47,545 nucleotides of DNA from an uncultured Agathobacter sp. (lineage in GTDB: Bacteria > Bacillota > Clostridia > Lachnospirales > Lachnospiraceae): the NCBI GenBank assembly GCA_934359755.1, contig CAKRLV010000020.1, positions 1 to 47,545 on the forward strand, in the 5' to 3' direction. The translations under genes and the position numbers were made by a program. The notes beneath the pieces are model-generated. The model made no database searches. It had not been told where the DNA came from and saw only the letters and a list, made by a program, of their open reading frames with translations. Positions 26,701 to 33,974 of the stretch are shown piece after piece. Each line of letters begins with the position of its first letter. Within the stretch, counting starts at the first letter, position 1.

Positions 26701-28762
26701 GAGACTTGATGTTGCAAATGAAGTATCAGACGAGACATGGCAGAATTTCCGTCAGTCCGTAAAGGCAATGGGAAGTGACAATGTCATCATCGGAGAAATC
26801 TGGGATGATGCAACAGAATATCTTCTTGGAGATATGTATGATTCAGTAATGAACTATGTATTCCGTGGTGCAGTTTTATCTTATGCAAAAGGTGGAAATG
26901 CATCTGATTCAATGGCAAAACTTGAGAAATTAAGAGAGCGTTATCCAAAGGAAGCGTTCTATGCAATGATGAACCTCGTAGATTCACACGATACAACCCG
27001 TGTGCTCTCATACCTTGATGGAATAGATGATGACAGAAAGCAGAAAGATGTAGACAGTGCATTCCCGACATATGAGAAGACATCAGAGAGCGCAAAACAG
27101 AAACAGTATCTTGTAGCATTATTGCAGTTTACATATGCAGGAGCACCAACTATTTACTATGGTGACGAAATCGGAATGGTTGGAGCGGATGATCCTGACG
27201 ACAGACGAGCATTCGAGTGGGGACAGGGCAATGAATCACTTGTAAAATATTACGCAAAACTTGCAAGTATCCGTAGCAGCTATAGTGTTTTAAGAACTGG
27301 AGAAGTTGAAGCAATTTCTACAGGCAATGAAAATGTGCTTGGATTTGTAAGAAGTGATGCAGACGAGGCAATCGGAATACTTACAAACAATAGCAAAGCA
27401 GCCATCAAGTATACACTTGATATTAAAGGCACAAAGCTCACAAATGGAACATATACAGACCTTATTTCAGGAAAGACTTTTGTGGCTGCAAGTGACAAGC
27501 TTGAAGTTACAATCCCAGCAAATTCAGGACTTATTCTTACAAAGAATGTGAAGAATATTTCTGTAAATGAAGCTGCACTTGCGCCTGCATTTGACAGCGC
27601 ATATGCATTAAAGAGTGATATTAGTGCAGCTGGACTTAAAGCAACTATCACAGAGAATTCATGTGTATATGATGGTACGGCTAAGACACAGAAGGTATCA
27701 GACGTATCATACAGAGGCAGGAAATTAACAGAAGGAACAGATTATGATGTAACATATGAAAACAATACAAATGCCGGAACCGCGGTAGTTAAGATTAACG
27801 GAAAAGGCAGATATACAGGTACTGCAACAAAAGAGTTTACAATTGCAAAAGCAGCTAAGACAATAAATGTGGCAAACACAACAATCAATAAGAATGTTGG
27901 GGACGGAGCGTTCTCACTTGGAGCAAATACAGCAACAGGAGAGACACTTAAATACACAAGTTCTAATAATTCTGTTGTAACAGTAGATGATATTGGAAAT
28001 GTCACAATCGCAGGAGAAGGAACTGCGACAGTAACAGTATCATCGCCTGAGTCAACTAACTTTAGCGCAGCAACGGATGTCGTAGTTACAATTAATGTAT
28101 CAACAGGAAATCAGTCTACAACACCAACACCGGAACCAGCAACACCAACACCGGAACCAGCAACACCAACACCGAAACCAGCAACACCAGGAACTTCGGA
28201 TGCACAGCCACAGGAAAAAGCAGCAAAAACAATCAAAGTAAGCAAGAAGAGCTATACAAAAGTATACGGAAATAAAGCATTCGGACTTGGAGCAAAGACC
28301 GCAACAGGCGAGACGCTTAAATATTCTTCAAGCAATAAGAAAGTTGTAACCGTAAGTAAGACTGGAAAGGTTACAATCAAAGGAATTGGAACAGCTACTA
28401 TAACTATTACATCACCTGCATCTGATATGTACAAAGCGGCTAAGGCAGTAAAAGTTACAATCAAAGTAGTACCAAAGAAAGTGAAAGTTACTTCAGTAAA
28501 GAATATCAAGGGTGGCAAGCTTAGAATTTCGTGGAGAAAAGACAAGACAGTTACAGGATATGAAGTACTGTATTCTACAAAACAAAACTTTAAGAATGCA
28601 AAGAAAGTAACAGTTAAATCATACAAGACTGTAAGTGTTAAGACAAAGAAACTTACTAAAACAAAGACATACTATGTCAAGGTGAGAGCATACAAGACTG
28701 TAAATGGCAAGAAAGTATATGGCGCATACAGTGCAGTGAAGAAGATAAAAATCAAAAAATAG
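23786..28762 (+). CDS. Large secreted multidomain GH13 alpha-amylase
   Basis: 1,658 residues; GGAGG lies 7 bases before the ATG at 23786. After a signal peptide (about 1-35) come a likely starch-binding module (about 38-155) and two related modules sharing YQYKI motifs (about 165-255 and 370-450), probably X25/CBM-like. A neopullulanase-type N domain (about 530-665) precedes the GH13 barrel (about 668-1150). All catalytic residues are seen: LDGVFNH, Asp975 in GWRLDV, Glu1004 in IIGEIWD and Asp1069 in DSHDTTR. The C-terminal part has a YDG/MBG-like domain, an Ig-like domain, a TPEPA linker, a second Ig-like domain and a fibronectin-III-like domain ending KKIKIKK. No sortase motif is seen. It would degrade starch or pullulan outside the cell. 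Confidence 0.94.
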   Translation: MKKSIFKRVLCFMLSLVMVLTMSSIQNVGQVIAKADEVTYKLYFQLPDGTKCTDWCVNAWTNVTVTGDSENAFRPSTWGEEGDKYPTLIADDRLSGWGYVETTGTITGLQFVKTDGTEYNCWNSAITSQGITTAYFKPQNNAWYSDVDGTNEIKSPELRDLFYVKGTIEGLDWELNSKTGEMKQVDDTTKYSITFTNVQKGSYQYKILQDPENWGWNKYFGSDDKNRILKVNRTSDITLTIDKDDSEKNCKVTIVSEPAKMEINDNENGTTTFIAAGEAGDNVSLFYANRTDIENNTGATFTKVDLGTIETDSISSDDIYFGDDALDIVYYYEINGEKTLDTSNNTVKINGVGYSNYKRDKFEGRKVYVPGSFPGKSWDAASNLMTYKGNGLYAYTFKDVAPQNYQYKIAIGGTWTENYGISGAADGSNYSVTVPSQQDVTVYYQDLTTHLSVTSLNYKFVKAKISGTGVAETSLKDDGLTGIYSATVHMTAGTYSDVKLAIVEDGQTKEEKFDKFTVDVDKDVTFYYAPQYDIYYNNATEWTSDDTKIKYDTKNTANKSVYGAVATGEDVTFTVDTDENVTAVKLFVKLNDTKEYKLNKVNGENKFSATVKFDEIGEYEYFFVIYSGSAVKVYCDDKAQDYGTGALSDLTNVIPYDLVVYKSGYKTPDWMKNAVIYQIFPDRFNNGRDSNDDAQTSARGESDYELVDWSYYPENPEQEELLTAEEYAKANGFEGDRVWNNEIYGGDFKGIVDRIDYLKALGVNVIYLNPVFSSISSHRYDATDYGVMDPILGGDGDFEELVQVAKENGMKIVLDGVFNHVSDDSIYFDRYYKFLTADDFNGKIGAYPYWAYVYDYMSENNASKETAEDAARQYFTKNYNVTDFSYATWFDVYTTALKDDNDDIVKDNIGLRSGKPVYGYEGWWGYDNMPVIKATNGSEYQTTDWAKEIIGNSEKNNGSIAQYWLSKGSNGWRLDVANEVSDETWQNFRQSVKAMGSDNVIIGEIWDDATEYLLGDMYDSVMNYVFRGAVLSYAKGGNASDSMAKLEKLRERYPKEAFYAMMNLVDSHDTTRVLSYLDGIDDDRKQKDVDSAFPTYEKTSESAKQKQYLVALLQFTYAGAPTIYYGDEIGMVGADDPDDRRAFEWGQGNESLVKYYAKLASIRSSYSVLRTGEVEAISTGNENVLGFVRSDADEAIGILTNNSKAAIKYTLDIKGTKLTNGTYTDLISGKTFVAASDKLEVTIPANSGLILTKNVKNISVNEAALAPAFDSAYALKSDISAAGLKATITENSCVYDGTAKTQKVSDVSYRGRKLTEGTDYDVTYENNTNAGTAVVKINGKGRYTGTATKEFTIAKAAKTINVANTTINKNVGDGAFSLGANTATGETLKYTSSNNSVVTVDDIGNVTIAGEGTATVTVSSPESTNFSAATDVVVTINVSTGNQSTTPTPEPATPTPEPATPTPKPATPGTSDAQPQEKAAKTIKVSKKSYTKVYGNKAFGLGAKTATGETLKYSSSNKKVVTVSKTGKVTIKGIGTATITITSPASDMYKAAKAVKVTIKVVPKKVKVTSVKNIKGGKLRISWRKDKTVTGYEVLYSTKQNFKNAKKVTVKSYKTVSVKTKKLTKTKTYYVKVRAYKTVNGKKVYGAYSAVKKIKIKK
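28115..28185 (+). repeat. TPEPA linker repeats in the amylase
   Basis: Three near-identical 21-bp units around ACACCAACACCGGAACCAGC encode TPTPEPA or TPTPKPA, separating the two C-terminal Ig-like domains. Confidence 0.85.
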
Positions 28763-28780
28763 GTTACTACTCTTTTATGA

Positions 28781-28810
28781 AAGGCGGATTCCTTCGGGAG
28801 TTCGTCTTTT
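28781..28810 (+). terminator. UUCG-loop terminator of the amylase gene
   Basis: AAGGCGGATTCC pairs with GGAGTTCGTCTT (G-U pairs allowed) around a TTCG tetraloop, then T-rich sequence. Confidence 0.8.
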
Positions 28811-28834
28811 GTTCTTTTTGTTATCCAGGAAGTG

Positions 28835-28843
28835 TGCTATAAT
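28835..28843 (+). promoter_or_regulatory. Extended -10 promoter, probably giving a leaderless mRNA
   Basis: TGCTATAAT ends at 28843 and the ATG is at 28851, so transcription should start on or within a base of the start codon. No ribosome site fits that ATG. Confidence 0.6.
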
Positions 28844-28850
28844 AATATTT

Positions 28851-30755
28851 ATGAAAAGTATCAATATTGAGATTGACAAATCACATATGATAAATTCTAT
28901 TGCGAGTGTTCAGTTCTATGAATCCTGGCATGTTTTTTTGCGCGAATTATTGCAGAATGCATACGATGCGTGTAATATGAAACAGGCATTAGATTGGAGC
29001 TGGGGAACGGAATTTCTGGAGATTGAACAGGCAGAGACGCTTAATGCAATCAGGGAGCCTTTTGATGGACAGATTGTAGTGTCTTTTGATTCATCTTCAC
29101 GCATGTTATCGGTGGAAGATAATGGTATTGGAATAAATGCAAGCGACCTTGAGAAGTATGTGGCGCGAATGGGAGAAAGCTATTATACCAGTGACGCATT
29201 CAAGGAACAGAGAGTAGATTACACGCCGATGTCGAGGCATGGAATGGGACTGTATTCCTGTTTTATGGTATCGAGGGCTATTCTGATTGAATCGAAAAAG
29301 GACAGAGCCATCAATACAGCGTGGAATGTAATGAATGTTCAGTCGCTTGATGCGATTGTCGCCAAGTGGTTTGAGGGTGATGGACGTATGGAGTATGTCA
29401 CGTCAGACAGAAAGAAGCCTGGAACAAAGGTGACGCTTCCACTTAAGCAGGAATATGCACAACAGATAAACATGGATTTCCTGGTGAATACAATCCAGCA
29501 TTTTACCATGTATCAGCCAATTCCGATTAAGATTGTCTGTGATGGGCAGACGAAGGTTCTCGGACACAAGAAGCTGCATTGGAATATGCCTTTTATAAAT
29601 GCAATCGGAGTTACTACAATTCGTGTGGATACAGATATTTTAGAAGGATATCTTGTTATATACAATTCAAGACATAAGCAGATTAACTGTAAGTCAGAAT
29701 TGTTCCAGCAGAATTTCAGAATCACGGAGCATGTTGAATCATTAGAACTTAAGCCGAAATGGCTTAGAGAGTTTAAGTTTTATCTGAACATAAAGAATCA
29801 TTTTCTGAATATAAATATGTGTAAGACAAATGTCATAGAAGATGAAAAGCTTATGGAACTTCGTAACCATATAGGCGGTATAATAATAGAACATTTTAAG
29901 GATAATCCCTATATTTTGCGGCAGTATCTCACGGATGGAACCAAGCCGATGATACCTTCTATAGAGACCGAACGGGAACTTTTGAGTAAGCTGGTGCAGG
30001 TTAGCATTTTCATGAAGGGCAGAGAAGTTGAAGTGCCGATTAAGACCATAATTAAAGGATTTATGGGAAAAAGTGTCAGGATTGCGTCTATTCAGAAGAG
30101 TCTGTTTACATATTATAAGTCGGGATATCCTTTTGATTTCAGAAAGTTTAGTGTCTTGTACGATATGGTCATTTTCGAGATGAATCTGAATATATTTAAG
30201 CAATTTATGATGCCGTATATAGTGTCACAGAAGTATGTGATTGGCGAGGCACCGGGTATTATTTACACAGAGATATTTGCAGACTTAAAAGAAAAAAAGA
30301 CTACATATGAATTTGATGGTGATTTTGATCTGAACCCTAAGGGCTGTGATAGCCCAGAGGTATTTTGCCTGGTGTCTAATGAAAGAACATCTCCTATAGA
30401 GCTGATAATTAATCCTTACAACAGGAATGCGCAGCTGCTTATTCGGGCGCGTGCGTTCGGTAAAGTCAGGGCACTTGAGACGATTATAGTTGAGAACATA
30501 AAGCAAAGAATTGTATCCATGCAGAAACGTCGCTGGGACAAAATAATCGACTTTGGAGGTTCGATAGTCGAGGAGTGGAATTCAGATACTGCGCTGAGCC
30601 TTCAATCAGTATGGTGTCTTGAAAGCAATTTTGCAGATTCGCTGAATGTTCTGGTGGCAGAGCGTCTGACACCACGTGAGATTGCAGACTATGGACTTGC
30701 AGGCTTGTACTTTAGTGATCAGGATTTTATTTCCTGGTGGCAGCCACCTAAATAG
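28851..30755 (+). CDS. HSP90-like GHKL ATPase of unknown role
   Basis: 634 residues from the ATG at 28851; the longer frame from 28809 begins upstream of the predicted transcription start. The N-terminal ATP domain has the Bergerat motifs: ELLQNAYDAC (about residue 30), VEDNGIGI (about 85) and SRHGMGLYSCF (about 128). The layout is close to HtpG, and the length is similar. The middle and C-terminal parts (about 220-634) do not clearly match the HtpG chaperone, and I see no MEEVD-type tail. It could be a divergent HtpG or a distinct HSP90-like ATPase. It stands alone between the amylase terminator and lepB. Confidence 0.78.
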   Translation: MKSINIEIDKSHMINSIASVQFYESWHVFLRELLQNAYDACNMKQALDWSWGTEFLEIEQAETLNAIREPFDGQIVVSFDSSSRMLSVEDNGIGINASDLEKYVARMGESYYTSDAFKEQRVDYTPMSRHGMGLYSCFMVSRAILIESKKDRAINTAWNVMNVQSLDAIVAKWFEGDGRMEYVTSDRKKPGTKVTLPLKQEYAQQINMDFLVNTIQHFTMYQPIPIKIVCDGQTKVLGHKKLHWNMPFINAIGVTTIRVDTDILEGYLVIYNSRHKQINCKSELFQQNFRITEHVESLELKPKWLREFKFYLNIKNHFLNINMCKTNVIEDEKLMELRNHIGGIIIEHFKDNPYILRQYLTDGTKPMIPSIETERELLSKLVQVSIFMKGREVEVPIKTIIKGFMGKSVRIASIQKSLFTYYKSGYPFDFRKFSVLYDMVIFEMNLNIFKQFMMPYIVSQKYVIGEAPGIIYTEIFADLKEKKTTYEFDGDFDLNPKGCDSPEVFCLVSNERTSPIELIINPYNRNAQLLIRARAFGKVRALETIIVENIKQRIVSMQKRRWDKIIDFGGSIVEEWNSDTALSLQSVWCLESNFADSLNVLVAERLTPREIADYGLAGLYFSDQDFISWWQPPK

Positions 30756-30834
30756 CAGGATGAATTTTTATGGGAAATTCCTTTCCTATAAAGTTTTGCA
30801 AAATAAATAAGAAAGTATAGAGAGAATTAATTAG

Positions 30835-31524
30835 ATGAAGAATGAGAAAGATATGTTAGTAGACTTAAACGAAGATGCAGATAGCTGGGAGGCTATCGAG
30901 AATGAACTGCACGATATGCAGGGTGATGAAGCCGATAAAGCCGATATAGACAAAGATGGCAGGGACAAAGGTGAAAGCAGGGACGGCAAAAAGAAAAAGG
31001 ACTCATTTCTGAGAGAGGCCTTAAGCTGGGTGGTTACTTTTTCACTCGCAATTTTACTTGCATTATTCTTAAAGGAATTTGTCATAATTAATGCGACAGT
31101 GCCTACGAGCTCAATGGAGAATACCATTATGACAGGTGATGATCTGTTTGGATTCAGACTTTCATATGCAATCTCAGAGCCGAAGAGAGGCGATATTATT
31201 ATTTTTAAATATCCTGATGACAAAACACAAAAGTTTGTCAAAAGGATAATAGGATTGCCGGGAGAGACAATCAAAATTGAAGATGCCAAAATCTATGTAG
31301 ATGGAGAACTTTTAGAAGAAGATTATCTCAAGGAAGCGTGGGTTAATGCCACTGGACCTTATGAATTTCAGGTGCCTGAGGATTCGTATCTTGTTTTAGG
31401 CGATAACAGGAACAATTCACTGGATGCACGATTTTGGACGAACACATATGTCACTAAGGATGACATAATTGGAAAAGCTATATTTGTCTATTTCCCATTC
31501 GATAGAATAGGAATGTTAGATTAA
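30835..31524 (+). CDS. lepB: Signal peptidase I
   Basis: Membrane serine protease that removes signal peptides, 229 residues. A long acidic/charged cytoplasmic N-terminus (about 1-60, rich in Asp/Glu/Lys) precedes one membrane helix (about 62-84). The catalytic Ser93 sits in PTSSM and Lys136 in KFVKRIIGLPGE; the conserved GDNRNNSLDARFW is also present. The cytoplasmic extension is longer than in most Firmicutes enzymes. The ribosome site is weak (GAGAG). Confidence 0.95.
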   Translation: MKNEKDMLVDLNEDADSWEAIENELHDMQGDEADKADIDKDGRDKGESRDGKKKKDSFLREALSWVVTFSLAILLALFLKEFVIINATVPTSSMENTIMTGDDLFGFRLSYAISEPKRGDIIIFKYPDDKTQKFVKRIIGLPGETIKIEDAKIYVDGELLEEDYLKEAWVNATGPYEFQVPEDSYLVLGDNRNNSLDARFWTNTYVTKDDIIGKAIFVYFPFDRIGMLD

Positions 31525-31581
31525 TATTAATTTAAGCAGCGAATGCTGTAATCAGACATGCGATTAATAGGAGGAAGAAAA

Positions 31582-32427
31582 ATGGCAGAAAACACAGAAT
31601 GTAGCAATTCTTCTACATGTGATAAATCAAGCTGTGAGGGATGCGCAAGCAATAGCAAAGCGCCACAGAGTTTTCTTGTAGAGCAGAATGAATATTCAAA
31701 TATCAAGAATGTAATTGGAGTAGTAAGTGGTAAGGGTGGAGTTGGTAAATCTTTCGTTACATCATCACTTGCAGTAGAGATGGCGAAGGCTGGATACAAA
31801 GTAGGTATCCTTGATGCTGATATCACAGGACCATCTATTCCTAAGGTGTTTGGAGCGCACGATCAGGTATACGGTGATGAAAGAGGAATGCATCCATACG
31901 AGACGGAAGATGGAATTAAGATTATATCAATCAATCTTCTTATGGAAGATGAAGAGGCGCCGGTTATCTGGAGAGGACCAGTTATCGCAGGTGTCGTAAA
32001 GCAGTTCTGGAATGAGACATGTTGGGGAGATATCGATTATTTATTTGTTGACATGCCACCAGGAACAGGCGATGTTCCACTTACAGTATTTCAGTCACTT
32101 CCGGTAAATGGAATTGTTATAGTTACATCACCACAGGAACTTGTTCAGATGATAGTTAAGAAAGCATACAATATGGCTGAAATGATGAAGATACCTGTAC
32201 TCGGTGTAGTCGAGAACTATAGTTATCTGGAATGTCCGGACTGTGGAAAGAAGATTAACTTATTCGGTGAAAGCAAGGTGGACGAATCAGCAGCCGAACT
32301 TGGAATAAAGGTACTTGGTAAGCTCCCACTCAATCCTGAATATGCTAAGATGGCAGATGACGGTCAGTTCTACAAGATTGAGAATCCACATCTTTCAGAT
32401 GCAGTCGAAGTTCTGAAGCATATCTAA
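31582..32427 (+). CDS. mrp: Mrp/NBP35-type Fe-S cluster carrier ATPase
   Basis: 281 residues, starting at 31582 with AGGAGG upstream. The cytoplasmic P-loop ATPase carries a deviant Walker A (GKGGVGKS), DADITGPSIPK, and FVDMPPGTGDVPLT. The N-terminus has a Cys cluster (Cys at about 6, 12, 17, 20) like NBP35 proteins, and a CPDCGKK pair near residue 217 that can bridge a 4Fe-4S cluster in the dimer. It follows lepB by 57 bases. It would deliver Fe-S clusters to apo-proteins. Confidence 0.93.
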   Translation: MAENTECSNSSTCDKSSCEGCASNSKAPQSFLVEQNEYSNIKNVIGVVSGKGGVGKSFVTSSLAVEMAKAGYKVGILDADITGPSIPKVFGAHDQVYGDERGMHPYETEDGIKIISINLLMEDEEAPVIWRGPVIAGVVKQFWNETCWGDIDYLFVDMPPGTGDVPLTVFQSLPVNGIVIVTSPQELVQMIVKKAYNMAEMMKIPVLGVVENYSYLECPDCGKKINLFGESKVDESAAELGIKVLGKLPLNPEYAKMADDGQFYKIENPHLSDAVEVLKHI

Positions 32428-32440
32428 GCGCTTGTAATAA

Positions 32441-32736
32441 GTGCAGGATGTACTATTTAAATATATAATTAAATTAATGGAGCAGTGATATATTTTGTGA
32501 GCTCCGAGTCCTCGCGTTAAGATACTCTAAATAATTCGATTAAGGATATGTATGAGGGACGTGTCGTTCATATTCGCCGTCCTGGCTCATATTCACTGAA
32601 TTTGCCGTCCATGGCAAATTCACACTGACTGTGTACGAATTATTAAGACTATCTAAACACTGCGGAGTCGCTTACTAAATATATCACTGCTCCATTAATT
32701 ATATTCACATTTAATTTTTGATAGTGCATCCTGCAC
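32441..32736. repeat. 296-bp imperfect palindrome (MITE-like element)
   Basis: Inverted ends GTGCAGGATGTACTAT (32441-32456) and ATAGTGCATCCTGCAC (32721-32736) differ at one position. Matching arms continue inward, notably a block of about 30 bp at 32470-32502 with 32670-32701 (two mismatches) and AATAATTCG/CGAATTATT. A nested GAATTTGCC/GGCAAATTC hairpin lies at 32598-32621. It fills the space between convergent genes, so it may also stop transcription both ways. Confidence 0.75.
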
Positions 32737-32740
32737 AACA

Positions 32741-33670
32741 TTACATGCGATTATCCACGCGAGAATTTACTGTAAGAATTCCGATGCAAACGAGGATAAG
32801 TGCAATCACACATTTGACACCAAGCGTATCACTTTCGTTAAGAAGAATCGCAGAAAGGCTCACCCCAAATACAGGAGTCATGAATCCAAATATTGTAACC
32901 TTTGAAACAGGGTTATATTTAAGCAGGATTCCCCATAGCGAGTAAGCGACCGCAGATATTGTCGCAAGCCATATAAGCATTGCAATTCCATTGGTGGAGA
33001 TTGTATCGAATCTTCCGCCAAGTGCAGCACCACAGACTATCATGATTATTCCACCGAGGACAAACTGATATCCACTCAGCATAACAGGATTTTCTGTTTT
33101 TGAGTATTTTTTCAGAAAAACAGATGAAAAAGCGTATGCAACTGTTGAGAGAAATATGAAACCTTCACCTGTGAATGTAAAAGATGCATCAAGTCCTGTA
33201 CCAGTTATATTTACAAGAACAACGCCGACAAATCCGATAACACATCCTATGATTTTTTGAAGAGTCACTTTTTCCTGTCGGAACATATATCCCGCAATTA
33301 TAATTGCAATAAAAACATTAAGACTGTCTACTATAGAAGCTTTTACACCTGTAGTGTGTGCCAGTCCTATATAGAAAAACAGATATTGGAGCACAGTCTG
33401 GAGGAGTGAAAGCCAGATTATTTTGGGAATGGCATTTGCGTGGGGATATATTATCTTTTTTTGTGCAATACTACCTATTATGATGGCAAATATTCCTGCA
33501 AGTGTGAATCGGCATCCTGCATAGAGAATCTGGCATGCAGTATCTGTGTTTGATATATTCATAAACTGATATCCGAGTTTGATGCATGGAAAAGCACTGC
33601 CCCACAGACCACAGCAGATTAATGCACCGAGCCATACAACAGGTGTTTTAGTCAAAAATTTCTCGTTCAT
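32741..33670 (-). CDS. EamA/DMT-family transporter
   Basis: 309 residues read leftward from the ATG at 33670 (AAAGG at the proper distance; an ATG at 33676 would overlap it). About ten hydrophobic helices form two EamA halves, each starting with a typical Gly/Trp-rich helix (CCGLWGSAFPCIKLGYQF and YSLWGILLKYNPVS). Members export amino acids or metabolites; the substrate cannot be told. It is the only clear gene on the minus strand here. Confidence 0.88.
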   Translation of the reverse strand: MNEKFLTKTPVVWLGALICCGLWGSAFPCIKLGYQFMNISNTDTACQILYAGCRFTLAGIFAIIIGSIAQKKIIYPHANAIPKIIWLSLLQTVLQYLFFYIGLAHTTGVKASIVDSLNVFIAIIIAGYMFRQEKVTLQKIIGCVIGFVGVVLVNITGTGLDASFTFTGEGFIFLSTVAYAFSSVFLKKYSKTENPVMLSGYQFVLGGIIMIVCGAALGGRFDTISTNGIAMLIWLATISAVAYSLWGILLKYNPVSKVTIFGFMTPVFGVSLSAILLNESDTLGVKCVIALILVCIGILTVNSRVDNRM

Positions 33671-33765
33671 ATTCATACCTTTCTATCGTCATAGTTACGT
33701 ACTTTTTATGTAATCAATTTGCTCATGCCATAATATCACATTTTCTGTTGTGATTACAAATTATT

Positions 33766-33915
33766 GTATATGCTGTGCATTGAAGTAGAGGCATTTTAAA
33801 TGGGCTGTAATCGTTGCTGGTCACACTGTTAGGTGTGAACAGTAACTGTATGCGCTGTGCATTGGAAAAGTTGTATATACAATATGTTTAAATTATTGTA
33901 TTTGTTGCACATTAA
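33766..33915 (+). repeat. Three copies of an 18-bp motif upstream of the PPK2 gene
   Basis: Copies at 33766-33783, 33848-33865 and 33898-33915 fit GTATNYGYTGYRCATTRR. The third ends exactly where the -35 hexamer begins. They may be regulator sites; the first two also flank the 62-bp element like a target duplication. Confidence 0.45.
33785..33846. repeat. Truncated second copy (62 bp) of the element at 11376-11521
   Basis: All 62 bases match 11460-11521 exactly, from GTAGAGGCATT to the terminal GAACAGTAAC. The left half, including the other inverted end, is missing. It lies between two copies of an 18-bp sequence (33766-33783 and 33848-33865). Confidence 0.9.
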
Positions 33916-33944
33916 TTGACAAAATGCAAAATTATTAATACACT
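33916..33944 (+). promoter_or_regulatory. Strong promoter of the PPK2 gene
   Basis: Consensus TTGACA (33916-33921), a 17-base spacer and TACACT (33939-33944). Confidence 0.7.
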
Positions 33945-33974
33945 AAAATTAACTAAACAGGAGGAGGTATTTTT

